Of a DNA stretch of 64,000 nt, positions 1 through 9,398 are shown in pieces. The notes below the pieces were generated by a model. The model was not told where the DNA came from. It saw nothing but the letters and a program-made list of their open reading frames with translations, and did not search any database. Position numbers and translations under genes: made by a program. The stretch covers positions 1,470,207 through 1,534,206 of the forward strand of contig NZ_CP031222.1 in NCBI RefSeq assembly GCF_003351745.1, given 5' to 3'. The stretch is from Aquirhabdus parva. GTDB lineage: Bacteria > Pseudomonadota > Gammaproteobacteria > Pseudomonadales > Moraxellaceae. Positions within the stretch are counted from its first letter, which is position 1, and each line of letters starts with the position of its first letter.

Positions 1-60
1 GCGACATTGATGCGTAGTTCTGAATTTGGTGATGCTATAATCGAGCATATGGATGACTGA
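1..60 (+). CDS. C-terminal end of an upstream gene (partial)
   Basis: The first 60 bases read in frame 1 without interruption and end in TGA, giving a tail ...RSSEFGDAIIEHMDD. The other two plus-strand frames hit stops at once. A strong intrinsic terminator follows about 20 bases later, which fits the end of a plus-strand gene that starts left of the window. The fragment is too short to name a family. Coding status is inferred from the open frame and the terminator. Confidence 0.5.
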   Translation, partial: ATLMRSSEFGDAIIEHMDD

Positions 61-80
61 TTTTTCAGTGATCTGAATAT

Positions 81-108
81 AAAAAACCAGCGCAAGCTGG
101 TTTTTTAT
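81..108 (+). terminator. Intrinsic terminator of the gene entering from the left
   Basis: AAAAAACCAGC and GCTGGTTTTTT pair around a GCAA loop and run into a T-tract. Because the A/T flanks are symmetrical it can also stop minus-strand transcription coming from the phosphatase gene at 135-521. Confidence 0.85.
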
Positions 109-134
109 TGGATGAATCATGGGCATACAATTAT

Positions 135-521
135 CTAGGGTAATTCTAGAATACCGTTGACAGATTGTTTGAGCAGTTCAATTAATTCAGAATCCATGAA
201 TTGATATTCATCAGGAATATCGAGGACATAAACTTTTTTACTGTTTAAGAGTGTACGAAAAGAAGCAGTAAGCCTTACCTTATGTGTTTCCTCCATGACC
301 CATATTATGTCTGCCCATCGGATGTCATTGACTGAGACGACGTGTCTTGCACTGCGACTTGTGCCGCCCGAACGTACTGAGTAATTCGGATGGTTATACC
401 AAATTTGCTCAGCGGTTGGGCTACGCCATTGATTTCGGCTACAGACAAAAAGAATATTTTTTCGGGCGAAACTTGGCAAATGGATACCTCTATCAATATT
501 TGAAACTAATTTTGAACCCAC
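135..521 (-). CDS. Low-molecular-weight protein tyrosine phosphatase-like protein (COG4551 type)
   Basis: 128 residues. The P-loop CSRNQWRS (C-x5-R-S, near residue 27) follows a beta strand (NILFV), as in low-molecular-weight tyrosine phosphatases. Downstream WADIIWVME and DIPDEYQFMD match the short COG4551 subfamily better than classical Wzb/Etp phosphatases; the DIPDEY segment sits where the general-acid loop lies. The start is GTG, overlapping the end of the flavin reductase gene by 16 bases, so the two are probably translated together. About 20 residues precede the usual family start and contain no other good start codon. Substrate unknown. Confidence 0.78.
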   Translation of the reverse strand: MGSKLVSNIDRGIHLPSFARKNILFVCSRNQWRSPTAEQIWYNHPNYSVRSGGTSRSARHVVSVNDIRWADIIWVMEETHKVRLTASFRTLLNSKKVYVLDIPDEYQFMDSELIELLKQSVNGILELP

Positions 522-1069
522 TCCGCGAGTCCTGCACCTAGAGCGAAAACTTGTTGTTCTAAGCGTTCATCCGTAATTTTGCCTTCATGCACTTTCTGTC
601 CAGTTACAGCCACCTGCTCAGGCAAAACAAGAAAGTTTAGGTTGCTTAGATACATACGGACCATCATTAAACTGCGAAGACCGCCGACAATTCCTGGACT
701 TGAAGAAAGCAATGCAACAGGGTAGCGTTTAAAAACTCGCATACCATTTCGTCCATCGGGTTCATTACGCGTCATCCAGTCAAAGGTATTTTTAATCAAT
801 GGGGTAAAGAAACCATTATATTCTGGTGATGCAAGCAGTAAGCCGTCATGCTCCTCAAATAAGCGCAGTAGTTTTTGAGTGGTCTCAGGCATACCGTGGG
901 CCTGTTCATCATCTCCGTTATAGAGCGGCATAGGGTAGTCGTTCAAATTAATGAGCGTCACGGTACATCCTGCAATGGATTCTGCACCTGCAATTGCAGT
1001 CTGTAGCACTTGGCTGTTTAATGAGCCGTGACGGGTGCTGCCTGAAAAAGCGAGAAGACGTGTAGTCAT
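506..1069 (-). CDS. NADPH-dependent FMN reductase family oxidoreductase
   Basis: 187 residues with a flavodoxin-like fold of the FMN_red family (ChrR/YieF/AzoR-like). FSGSTRHGSLNS near the N-terminus is the FMN phosphate loop, and SPEYNGFFTPLIKNTFDW in the middle is the conserved flavin-contacting segment. The chosen ATG lies 6 bases after AGGAG; a TTG one codon upstream is not needed. It is the first gene of a two-gene minus-strand unit with the phosphatase-like gene. Likely a soluble reductase of quinones, chromate or azo compounds; the true substrate cannot be read from sequence. Confidence 0.85.
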   Translation of the reverse strand: MTTRLLAFSGSTRHGSLNSQVLQTAIAGAESIAGCTVTLINLNDYPMPLYNGDDEQAHGMPETTQKLLRLFEEHDGLLLASPEYNGFFTPLIKNTFDWMTRNEPDGRNGMRVFKRYPVALLSSSPGIVGGLRSLMMVRMYLSNLNFLVLPEQVAVTGQKVHEGKITDERLEQQVFALGAGLAEWVQN

Positions 1070-1254
1070 CAAATTCTCCTAAAATTATTTTAATCACCTA
1101 AAACTGCATTGAGTCTAACCACTTATTACATCAATACAAGAAGAAACCGCAATAAACAACAGCAGTATTTTGATTTCTACTTTAAAATCTATTCATTCAA
1201 ATTTATCCTGTCATTTATTTTTATCTTATAAAGACATCGCATCTGGAGAGCCCA

Positions 1255-4047
1255 ATGCCCCCGTTTATTTTAGTCGATGGCTCATATTATTTATTCCGTG
1301 CATTTCATGCCTTACCACCATTAACAACATCGCAAGGTCAAACAACCAATGCGATTAAAGGGGCTTTGTCTGCGCTACAGAAATTGATGCGCCGTATGCA
1401 ACCGACCCATATGGCTGTGGTGTTTGATACGCCTGAACCGACATTTCGTCATCAGCTTTCCCCCGAGTACAAAGCCCATCGACCAGCAATGCCATCAGAG
1501 CTGTCGACACAGATTCCTTACCTCCATGCAATTATTAAAGGTTTAGGGATTCCATTATTATTGCTGCCGGGTGCAGAAGCTGATGATTTGATTGGTACTT
1601 TGGCTAAACGTGCTGTGACTGAAGGTCATCACGTGTTGATTTCAACAGGTGATAAAGATATGGCGCAGTTGGTCAATGACCATATCAAACTAGAAGACAG
1701 TTTTCGTGATCAGGTACTGGATCATGATGGCGTTATCGCAAAATTTGGGGTGCGTCCAGATCAAATCATCGATTACTTAACATTGATGGGCGATGCCTCT
1801 GATGGTATCGCAGGCGTACCGGGTGTGGGCAAGGTCACAGCGGCTAAGCTCTTAAATCAATATCAAACGATTGGTGGCATTTTAGAAAATGCCCATCTCA
1901 TTAAGGGTAAAGTCGGTGAGAGCATTCGTGAGAATGCCGACAAAATTCCCTTGAATCATCAACTGGCCAGTATCGTCTGTGATTTACCTCTGGCATTAGA
2001 TTGGCATGAATTAAAACTGGGTAAACCTGATGTACCAGCACTGAAGAAGCTTTATGCCGAGCTTGAGTTCAGAGCTTTATTACAATCGTTAGAGCATCCC
2101 AATAATCCTGATAATCAACCAGACTACACACAGCGTAATGAGTCTTCAGTACCATCTCAGACAAAAGAAAAAGAGGATATCCCGCAGGTTTTAAATGTTG
2201 AATCAATGGCTGTATTGGAAAGCAGTACACCGATTACTGAAGCGAAATACCATACCATCTTGGATCAGTCAGCGTTTTTGGCTTTGGTTGAGCGTCTAAA
2301 GATAGCACCTCGTTTTGCAGTCGATACTGAAACGACGAGTCTGGATTATCGCCTTGCTCGAATTGTGGGGATCTCCGTAGCGCTAAAAGCAGGGGAGGCC
2401 TATTACATTCCCATTGGGCACGATTATATGGGTGCGCCAGAGCAATTGGATGCAACCTTCGTGTTCGAGACATTAAAGCCAATTTTAGAAAATCCAGCAA
2501 TTGGTAAAATAGGTCAACATATGAAATATGATGCTCACCTATTTAACAATCATGGGATTAGCTTACAGGGCTGGGCCTTTGACACAATGCTCGCATCCTA
2601 CGTCTTAAATCCTACTGCAACACGCCACGGCATGGATGATTTGGCGCAATATTATTTAGATTATAAAACAACGACATTTGAAGAGATTGCGGGTAAGGGC
2701 GTCAAGCAGCTCACTTTTAATCAAATTGAATTAGAGCGTGCTGCTCCCTATGCAGCAGAAGACGCTGATATCACTTGGCGGCTCTATGAGCATTTCTCTA
2801 AAGAGCTGGCAAAGATCCCGAAACTCCAGCGTTTGCTACTCGATGTTGAAATGCCTACAGCGCAAGTGTTGTATGAGATGGAAAATAATGGTATTCGCTT
2901 AGATATAGGTTTCTTGGCGGAATTAGGGCAAAAATTTGGTGAGCAAATTCATGGCCTTGAAGCTCAAGCAATAGAAATTGCTGGGCAACCTTTTAATGTG
3001 TCATCTCCAAAGCAACTTGGTGAAATTTTATTTGATAAGCTGGGGATCGCTGGCGGCAAAAAAACTGCTAGTGGGCAGTATGCAACTGGAGAGGCAATTT
3101 TAGAGAAAATTGATCATCCAATGATTGCGACGATTTTAGAGTATCGTTCATTGTCTAAGCTAAAGAGCACTTACACCGATAGCTTAATTGCACAAAGTGA
3201 TCCAGTCTCACATCGTGTGCATACCAGTTATCACCAAGCAATTGCTGCGACAGGGCGTTTATCTTCTACAGATCCTAACTTACAGAATATTCCGATTCGA
3301 GGTGAGGTTGGGCGTCAGATTCGCCAAGCTTTTATTGCGCCTCCGGGTCGGATTATTTTAGCTGCCGATTACTCACAAATTGAGTTGCGTTTAATGGCAC
3401 ATTTTTCACAAGATGCTGCATTACTGACAGCCTTCCGTGAAGGGCGTGACATCCATCAGGCAACAGCTGCTGAAGTAATGGGTATTGATCTTGCTGACGT
3501 CACTTCAGATCAACGCCGTCAAGCAAAAGCCATTAATTTCGGGCTGTTATATGGCATGTCTGCATTTGGTTTGGCTAAGCAATTGAATCTATCACGCGCA
3601 GAAGCTCAGGAATACATCACGCTTTATTTCTCTCGCTATCCCAGTGTGCACGACTATATGGAAAATACGCGTACGCTTGCAGCCGAGCAGGGATATGTTG
3701 AAACGGTTTTAGGTCGCCGCTTGTATATGGAAAATATCCGTGCAGGGAATGCGATGGTTCGTCAAGCCGCAGAGCGCGCTGCAATCAATGCGCCTTTACA
3801 AGGTTCAGCAGCTGATATTATTAAGCTCGCAATGATTTCTGTAGATCAAGCTTTACCTAAACAATATGCTAAAATGCTACTGCAAGTGCACGATGAATTG
3901 GTCTTCGAAGTGGATGAGGACAAAGCGGATGAAGTCACTGCGTTGTTAAAAAAGTTGATGCCTGCAGTCTTAAAAGGACGAGCTGAGATTGATGTGCCTC
4001 TTGAAATTGAAGTTGGACGCGGCATTAATTGGGGCGTTGCACATTAA
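1255..4047 (+). CDS. polA: DNA polymerase I
   Basis: 930 residues, the usual length for a three-domain Pol I. The N-terminal 5'-3' exonuclease (about 1-290) contains GAEADDLIGTLA and GDKDMAQLV. The 3'-5' exonuclease keeps its catalytic Asp and Glu in FAVDTETTSLD near residue 353, so proofreading should be active. The polymerase domain has motif A DYSQIELR (near 704), the O-helix RRQAKAINFGLLYGM (near 752) and motif C VHDELVFE (near 878). ATG follows GGAGAG closely. It acts in Okazaki-fragment processing and repair. It is transcribed alone: the left neighbour is divergent and a separate gene follows. Confidence 0.98.
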   Translation: MPPFILVDGSYYLFRAFHALPPLTTSQGQTTNAIKGALSALQKLMRRMQPTHMAVVFDTPEPTFRHQLSPEYKAHRPAMPSELSTQIPYLHAIIKGLGIPLLLLPGAEADDLIGTLAKRAVTEGHHVLISTGDKDMAQLVNDHIKLEDSFRDQVLDHDGVIAKFGVRPDQIIDYLTLMGDASDGIAGVPGVGKVTAAKLLNQYQTIGGILENAHLIKGKVGESIRENADKIPLNHQLASIVCDLPLALDWHELKLGKPDVPALKKLYAELEFRALLQSLEHPNNPDNQPDYTQRNESSVPSQTKEKEDIPQVLNVESMAVLESSTPITEAKYHTILDQSAFLALVERLKIAPRFAVDTETTSLDYRLARIVGISVALKAGEAYYIPIGHDYMGAPEQLDATFVFETLKPILENPAIGKIGQHMKYDAHLFNNHGISLQGWAFDTMLASYVLNPTATRHGMDDLAQYYLDYKTTTFEEIAGKGVKQLTFNQIELERAAPYAAEDADITWRLYEHFSKELAKIPKLQRLLLDVEMPTAQVLYEMENNGIRLDIGFLAELGQKFGEQIHGLEAQAIEIAGQPFNVSSPKQLGEILFDKLGIAGGKKTASGQYATGEAILEKIDHPMIATILEYRSLSKLKSTYTDSLIAQSDPVSHRVHTSYHQAIAATGRLSSTDPNLQNIPIRGEVGRQIRQAFIAPPGRIILAADYSQIELRLMAHFSQDAALLTAFREGRDIHQATAAEVMGIDLADVTSDQRRQAKAINFGLLYGMSAFGLAKQLNLSRAEAQEYITLYFSRYPSVHDYMENTRTLAAEQGYVETVLGRRLYMENIRAGNAMVRQAAERAAINAPLQGSAADIIKLAMISVDQALPKQYAKMLLQVHDELVFEVDEDKADEVTALLKKLMPAVLKGRAEIDVPLEIEVGRGINWGVAH

Positions 4048-4155
4048 ACCATTTAACCGCTAAGTTACCCGCATGAGGATAATTTGGTGATTTGATTTCA
4101 AAGCTATAATGGTTTGGATTTTTTAGTTATTTTAAATTTTAGGTGCTTTATCGTT

Positions 4156-4704
4156 ATGTCGTCACCCTATGCTTACACGCTACAACCCATTCCCTATGAG
4201 ATTACTGCTGCTGAGCAACGCGAGGCTCAATTCGCAGCTTGGAAAAAGAACAATCGCATTAGTACCAAAGTCTGGGCTATTCTCGCTGCGATTTGTGTAG
4301 CTGCAATCGCAGGAATTGGATTTTTAAGAGGCTATTCCACGGTGTTTTTTTGGATACTATTAGTGGGTGTGGCACTATATTTAATTTTGCGTGTTTACGG
4401 CATGGCGTGGTATGTCAAACGTGAAATTGCAAAATATTCAGTGCAAGACATTAAAGGCATTAAAATTGGTGTGCAGCCTCAAGGGCTGATTATGATTCAA
4501 AAAATGGGCTTGCAAGAAGGCCGTGGAATCATCGAATGGAAGCAAGTCACGGAGTGGCAGGAAACGGATAAGTTCATATTTATCACTGCAAGTCAAAAGG
4601 GGCAGACGAGTGCGCAGATTTTGCCTAAGCGTTTAGCGGCCCAAAAATTTCCGTTTGATACCGTGCGTAAGCATTTGATAGAAGTGGTCGGGCAGGCGAA
4701 GTAA
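4156..4704 (+). CDS. YcxB-like membrane protein
   Basis: 182 residues from the chosen ATG. Two closely spaced hydrophobic helices (VWAILAAICVAAIAGIGFL and VFFWILLVGVALYLIL) are followed by a soluble C-terminal half in which IIEWKQVTEWQETDKFIFI resembles the YcxB-like domain. The frame is open back to a TTG at 4114, but a TATAAT at 4104-4109 makes that stretch more likely 5' UTR, and homologous starts resemble MSSPYAY. A terminator follows at 4728. Function unknown; likely an inner-membrane protein with its C-terminus in the cytoplasm. Confidence 0.7.
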   Translation: MSSPYAYTLQPIPYEITAAEQREAQFAAWKKNNRISTKVWAILAAICVAAIAGIGFLRGYSTVFFWILLVGVALYLILRVYGMAWYVKREIAKYSVQDIKGIKIGVQPQGLIMIQKMGLQEGRGIIEWKQVTEWQETDKFIFITASQKGQTSAQILPKRLAAQKFPFDTVRKHLIEVVGQAK

Positions 4705-4727
4705 CCTTGGTGTCTGACCTCCCCAGT

Positions 4728-4763
4728 AATGCTACTGTGATTTATCCAGTAGCATTATTTTTA
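4728..4763 (+). terminator. Intrinsic terminator after the YcxB-like gene
   Basis: AATGCTACTG (4728-4737) pairs perfectly with CAGTAGCATT (4747-4756) across a 9-base loop, followed by a T-rich run. Confidence 0.85.
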
Positions 4764-5065
4764 TTAAATGGTAAAATGTGATGTATTGTGCATTATTTAC
4801 ATGTGAAGTGAAAAATATATTCGTTTTTTTATTATATTTACTAAATGTTGATCAGTTAAATTTCTAATTTAATATGCCTACTTGATCTCAAAAAGGCTAA
4901 CTTTTCTATTTCATTTTTATTTATAGTATTGATAATAAATAACTTTTTATTTTTTTTAATTCGATTGCTGATATTGGGAAAATTTCAAAAAATATGCTAA
5001 GTTGCTAAAGTTATCAATGTAATAACAACATTGATACTAAATTAGGCTTTAGGGATGCATAAGGA
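4764..5065. other. AT-rich upstream region of the first protease gene
   Basis: Non-coding and very AT-rich with several poly-T runs. No confident -35/-10 pair could be assigned. The only clear structure is the dyad at 5012-5036. A purine-rich AAGGA directly abuts the protease ATG and AGGG lies about 11 bases upstream of it. Confidence 0.6.
5012..5036 (+). promoter_or_regulatory. Perfect 9-bp dyad upstream of the first protease gene
   Basis: TATCAATGT (5012-5020) and ACATTGATA (5028-5036) are exact inverted repeats separated by AATAACA. The dyad ends 29 bases before the start codon. It has no T-tract, so it is not a terminator; it could be an operator or a 5' UTR hairpin. No similar dyad was seen upstream of the second protease. 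Confidence 0.4.
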
Positions 5066-7087
5066 ATGAAAAAATCCACTTTTATTTTAACGTCGTTATT
5101 GTGCAGTATAACGACTAGTCTATATGCGGCACCGCTTTTTTCACCTGCTTTTTCTAGTAATAGTGATGCCCTTCTTCAGCCTTCCCAATCTAAGCAGTTG
5201 GCCACGGTATTAAATGATCCTGCTGTAAAAAACTATAGCTTGGTTCGAACCGACCTTAATGCGCTGACTCAACCCAATGTTGGTGTAAATCTTACCGCTA
5301 GTGATGCTTCAACGACAACGAGTCAAACGACGATTAAGCGGTCGGCTAACAATTATTCATGGTTTGGTAAAACGGTAGATGGTAATACCATCATCAGTGT
5401 GAATGGTTCTGCTGTTGAAGGCATTATTCATAAAGGATCTAAAGTATTTCGACTCCGTACTTTAGGGGATGGGTTACAAGCCCTGACAGAGATAGACCAG
5501 TCCAAATTTCCAAGTGATGAGCCGCTCGGCATTAAGATGCCCTCTGGCAAAGTCGCTAAATCAGCCGCCTCGCAATCATCAGATGCGACAAGCCGCTCTT
5601 CAGATGCAGTTGTAACGCCTACTGTTGCGGCTGATCCTAATCCTGTCGTAGATGTGCTTGTGGGTTATACAGCTGCGGTCAAGGCATTGTATAACAACAG
5701 TGATGCGGACGTTTTAGCACATATTCAGTTAGCCATTGATGATGCAAACCAAACATATATTAATAGTGCCGTGAACTCTCAACTCCGCTTAGTCGACACC
5801 CAAGCAGTTGATTATGTCGAAACGACAGATCTGGGTGTCAGCTTGGCTGCTTGGAAGGGTACGACTGATGGTCAAATGGACAACATCCATGCTCGTTTAA
5901 ATACGGTGGGTGCTGATATTGCGATCTTAATTACCAGTAAGTCGGGTGCAAATTCTTGTGGTCTGGCATACGTTGGTGCAAACTCTACAGCGTATGCATT
6001 TGGCATCGTTGAGGATTCTTGCGCGATTGGTAATCACTCATTTGCCCATGAGATTGGACATCTCTATGGTGCTTTACATGATGTTGCCAATTCTAGTGCA
6101 GGAGGGATACCTTATGCGCATGGTTTCCATTATAAGAGTGAGTGGCGTACGGTTATGGCGTATCCTGCTGCATGCCCAGGACAATATAGCTGCCCGCGTA
6201 TTCCTTATTGGTCTAGTCCAGATATCCTCCACTCGACCATTGCTGATGGGAATGTTCCCATGGGAACAGTCGCCGTTGAGAATAATGCTAAGGTTTTGAC
6301 TGATAATGCAGGTGTTCTGCAAGGTTTGCGTGCGCATAAGAATTGGAACTGTTTTAATACGCCAAATATCAATCAGCCTTACTTCTTGATCCAAGGCACG
6401 ACCTTATGTCCATTGGATACGATGACCTCACCGAATGGTCAATATAAACTGACGGTCCAAGAGAACGGCAACTTAGTGATCAAGAATAGTTCGAATGTCC
6501 AAATTTGGACCTCGAATACCACGCCGATTGATCCACTGGTTCCAAAAACAGAAATACGTGCAGTACTTGAGCCGACAGGAAATTTTGCAATTTATGATCG
6601 TTCCGATGCTACCAAATGGGCAGCTGGAACATCAGTAACCACACCATTGTTATTGCTCCAAGACGATGGCAATCTAGCGGTTTACTCCGTACTCGTACCA
6701 TTTAGTGCAGGCTTCTCAGACCCATCTGCAGGCACCAGTGCCACAGGTCCTTACGTGATCGCTCCGGGTCAAACATTGACATCAGGTCAAAGTGGAACTT
6801 CAGGAAATGGTAAATTCAAGATTACCATGCAAGCAGGTGGGAATCTTGTTGTTACTCGTGTATCCAACTCGGCGGTAATCTTCAGTAGTGGTACATCAGG
6901 TGCAGGGAATCGTGCAGTGATGCAGCAGGATGGGAATTTTGTAGTTTACTCACCGAAAAATGTGCCGCTATGGAATACGAAAACTGCTGGCAAAAAAGGA
7001 GCGTACGCGCTGCTTCAAGATGATGGTAACTTTGTCGTTTACTCTTTAACTCCTAAATGGAGTTGGAAAACTGGGGCAATTAATTAA
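5066..7087 (+). CDS. Secreted metzincin metalloprotease with C-terminal bulb-type lectin repeats (copy 1)
   Basis: 673 residues. A Sec signal peptide (about 1-21, ending SLYA) is followed by a propeptide-like region to about 185. The catalytic domain (about 190-415) carries the zinc motif HEIGHLYGALHD near 328 and a Met-turn RTVMAY about 35 residues later, the hallmarks of reprolysin-like metzincins. From about 438 to the end are bulb-type (D-mannose-binding) lectin modules with QDDGNLAVY, QQDGNFVVY and QDDGNFVVY mannose motifs. The product is probably exported and anchored to or targeted at glycans. The C-terminal 255 residues are almost identical to those of the next gene. Substrate unknown; type II secretion is plausible because gspL and gspM occur in this window. 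Confidence 0.88.
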   Translation: MKKSTFILTSLLCSITTSLYAAPLFSPAFSSNSDALLQPSQSKQLATVLNDPAVKNYSLVRTDLNALTQPNVGVNLTASDASTTTSQTTIKRSANNYSWFGKTVDGNTIISVNGSAVEGIIHKGSKVFRLRTLGDGLQALTEIDQSKFPSDEPLGIKMPSGKVAKSAASQSSDATSRSSDAVVTPTVAADPNPVVDVLVGYTAAVKALYNNSDADVLAHIQLAIDDANQTYINSAVNSQLRLVDTQAVDYVETTDLGVSLAAWKGTTDGQMDNIHARLNTVGADIAILITSKSGANSCGLAYVGANSTAYAFGIVEDSCAIGNHSFAHEIGHLYGALHDVANSSAGGIPYAHGFHYKSEWRTVMAYPAACPGQYSCPRIPYWSSPDILHSTIADGNVPMGTVAVENNAKVLTDNAGVLQGLRAHKNWNCFNTPNINQPYFLIQGTTLCPLDTMTSPNGQYKLTVQENGNLVIKNSSNVQIWTSNTTPIDPLVPKTEIRAVLEPTGNFAIYDRSDATKWAAGTSVTTPLLLLQDDGNLAVYSVLVPFSAGFSDPSAGTSATGPYVIAPGQTLTSGQSGTSGNGKFKITMQAGGNLVVTRVSNSAVIFSSGTSGAGNRAVMQQDGNFVVYSPKNVPLWNTKTAGKKGAYALLQDDGNFVVYSLTPKWSWKTGAIN

Positions 7088-7132
7088 TTTTGTTTTTGTT
7101 ATAAAAACACCCTCTATTTAGAGGGTGTTTTT
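6323..7132 (+). repeat. Near-identical 810-bp direct repeat, copy 1 (lectin module plus terminator)
   Basis: Matches 8634-9443 over 810 bp with a single difference seen by eye (G at 7076, A at 9387, changing Ala to Thr near the C-terminus). The repeat begins inside the coding sequence, just after the protease domain, and ends at the last T of the terminator. Sequence on either side differs clearly. Confidence 0.95.
7103..7132 (+). terminator. Intrinsic terminator of protease copy 1
   Basis: A 14-bp perfect stem, AAAAACACCCTCTA with its reverse complement around a TT loop, ending in a T-tract. The same terminator follows copy 2. Confidence 0.92.
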
Positions 7133-7376
7133 ATACGTCTCGTTGTCCATCGTGGTATAGGGTGACCTAGGTTTTTTTTATCGGTTTGACAATCGGATTA
7201 TTTGTGTCAATTGGTTCGCGTATTTAAAAAAATAATATAAATAAGTTAGTTATAAAGAATTAATGATATATTTTTGATTGAGTTTTTGCCATAATCTTCA
7301 TACATGCGCTACTGATTGGTCAAAGGAAGACATCGCGATTTATCAGTGTTTTGAGCTAACGTGGAGATATTCAAGG

Positions 7377-9398
7377 ATGACAAAGATCAAATTTTTACTT
7401 ACCGCATTTGCTTGTTGTTTTGCAACAGGGGTGTATGCGGCACCATTATTTTCCCCCGCCTTTCCAAGTAATGCGGATGCATTACTGATACCCAGTCAAA
7501 AAGCACAGTTGGCGAAGGTTCTAGGTGATCCTGGGGTTAAGAGTTATCAGTTCGTTAAAATGAATCTCAAAACATTAGACCAAGCAAGTGTGGACATCAA
7601 TCCAACCCAAGCTGATGTCTTGCCTGCAACCAACTACATGACAGTCAAACGCTCACAAACAAACTATTCATGGTTTGCAAAGACAAGTGAGGGCAGTACG
7701 ATACTCAGTGTAAATGGCGATGCTGTCGAGGGCATTATTCATCAAGGCCCTAACGTCTATCGTGTTCAATCACTCGGCAAAGATTTACAGGTCATTACGG
7801 AGATTGATCAATCGAAATTTCCTGAACGCTATGATCGACCTGATACCGTTCAACCTGATAAAGCACTCAATCAAAAATTAGTGTCCTCTCCCAGTACCTC
7901 ATTAGATGTTTTGCCAGCAAGTTCAAAAGACACCAAGCCTGCTACTGCGCAAGATTCCGTGCCGATAGTAGATGCAACACTCGTTTATACTCCAGAAGTT
8001 GAAGCGCGTTACACTGATAAAGCTGCGTTGATGGCACATCTACAACTAATGATCGACGATGCCAATCAGCATTATGCTAACAGTGTTATTAATGCACAAA
8101 TGCGTTTAGTGGATGTCATTCGTGTTGATTATGTTGGCACAACGGATCTGGGGCAAAGTTTAAATGATCTCAGAGGCACCACAGATGGTAGCTTAGATGA
8201 TATTCATGCAAGAGTCAGTAAAACAGGGACGGATATCACGGTTTTGATCACCAGTAAAGTGGGATCAAATCTTTGTGGTATTGCGTATGTGGGTGTTAAA
8301 AATACTGCGTATGCATTTGGTGTTGTTGATGATGGTTGTTCTATATCCAATCATACATTTGCTCACGAAACAGGACACATCTATGGCGCAGGACATGATA
8401 TCGCAAACAATTCTGCTGCAGGGGTTGCGCATGGCTTATTAGTCCCTGGTAACTGGCGTACTGTGATGGCTTATGCATGTACTTCAGGTGTCTGTCCAAA
8501 AATCCCTTACTATTCAAATCCAGATATTACGCACTCTGCTACCATTGATGGTGTCAAAAAGGATATTCCGATTGGAACTGTCGCTCAGGAAAATAACGCA
8601 AAAATTCTGAATGACAATGCGGCGACTTTAGCGGGTTTGCGTGCGCATAAGAATTGGAACTGTTTTAATACGCCAAATATCAATCAGCCTTACTTCTTGA
8701 TCCAAGGCACGACCTTATGTCCATTGGATACGATGACCTCACCGAATGGTCAATATAAACTGACGGTCCAAGAGAACGGCAACTTAGTGATCAAGAATAG
8801 TTCGAATGTCCAAATTTGGACCTCGAATACCACGCCGATTGATCCACTGGTTCCAAAAACAGAAATACGTGCAGTACTTGAGCCGACAGGAAATTTTGCA
8901 ATTTATGATCGTTCCGATGCTACCAAATGGGCAGCTGGAACATCAGTAACCACACCATTGTTATTGCTCCAAGACGATGGCAATCTAGCGGTTTACTCCG
9001 TACTCGTACCATTTAGTGCAGGCTTCTCAGACCCATCTGCAGGCACCAGTGCCACAGGTCCTTACGTGATCGCTCCGGGTCAAACATTGACATCAGGTCA
9101 AAGTGGAACTTCAGGAAATGGTAAATTCAAGATTACCATGCAAGCAGGTGGGAATCTTGTTGTTACTCGTGTATCCAACTCGGCGGTAATCTTCAGTAGT
9201 GGTACATCAGGTGCAGGGAATCGTGCAGTGATGCAGCAGGATGGGAATTTTGTAGTTTACTCACCGAAAAATGTGCCGCTATGGAATACGAAAACTGCTG
9301 GCAAAAAAGGAGCGTACGCGCTGCTTCAAGATGATGGTAACTTTGTCGTTTACTCTTTAACTCCTAAATGGAGTTGGAAAACTGGGACAATTAATTAA
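7377..9398 (+). CDS. Secreted metzincin metalloprotease with C-terminal bulb-type lectin repeats (copy 2)
   Basis: 673 residues from the chosen ATG, exactly the length of copy 1. This ATG precedes a clear signal peptide (KFLLTAFACCFATGVYA) and has GGAG about 10 bases upstream; the frame also opens 99 bases earlier, but that stretch is not signal-like. The mature N-terminus APLFSPAFPSN mirrors copy 1. The zinc motif is HETGHIYGAGHD near residue 330, with Met-turn RTVMAY. The protease half is clearly diverged from copy 1, while the lectin half is nearly invariant. The two proteases may share a binding target but differ in cleavage specificity (inference). Confidence 0.88.
   Translation: MTKIKFLLTAFACCFATGVYAAPLFSPAFPSNADALLIPSQKAQLAKVLGDPGVKSYQFVKMNLKTLDQASVDINPTQADVLPATNYMTVKRSQTNYSWFAKTSEGSTILSVNGDAVEGIIHQGPNVYRVQSLGKDLQVITEIDQSKFPERYDRPDTVQPDKALNQKLVSSPSTSLDVLPASSKDTKPATAQDSVPIVDATLVYTPEVEARYTDKAALMAHLQLMIDDANQHYANSVINAQMRLVDVIRVDYVGTTDLGQSLNDLRGTTDGSLDDIHARVSKTGTDITVLITSKVGSNLCGIAYVGVKNTAYAFGVVDDGCSISNHTFAHETGHIYGAGHDIANNSAAGVAHGLLVPGNWRTVMAYACTSGVCPKIPYYSNPDITHSATIDGVKKDIPIGTVAQENNAKILNDNAATLAGLRAHKNWNCFNTPNINQPYFLIQGTTLCPLDTMTSPNGQYKLTVQENGNLVIKNSSNVQIWTSNTTPIDPLVPKTEIRAVLEPTGNFAIYDRSDATKWAAGTSVTTPLLLLQDDGNLAVYSVLVPFSAGFSDPSAGTSATGPYVIAPGQTLTSGQSGTSGNGKFKITMQAGGNLVVTRVSNSAVIFSSGTSGAGNRAVMQQDGNFVVYSPKNVPLWNTKTAGKKGAYALLQDDGNFVVYSLTPKWSWKTGTIN

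Noticed and set aside
305-541. Short frames on both strands inside the phosphatase-like gene
   Set aside because: They are frame shadows; only the minus-strand 135-521 frame shows the C-x5-R-S phosphatase motif.
1170-1358. 62-codon plus-strand frame overlapping the start of polA
   Set aside because: It has no ribosome-binding site and no family pattern and runs into the first codons of polA in another frame; polA is certain.
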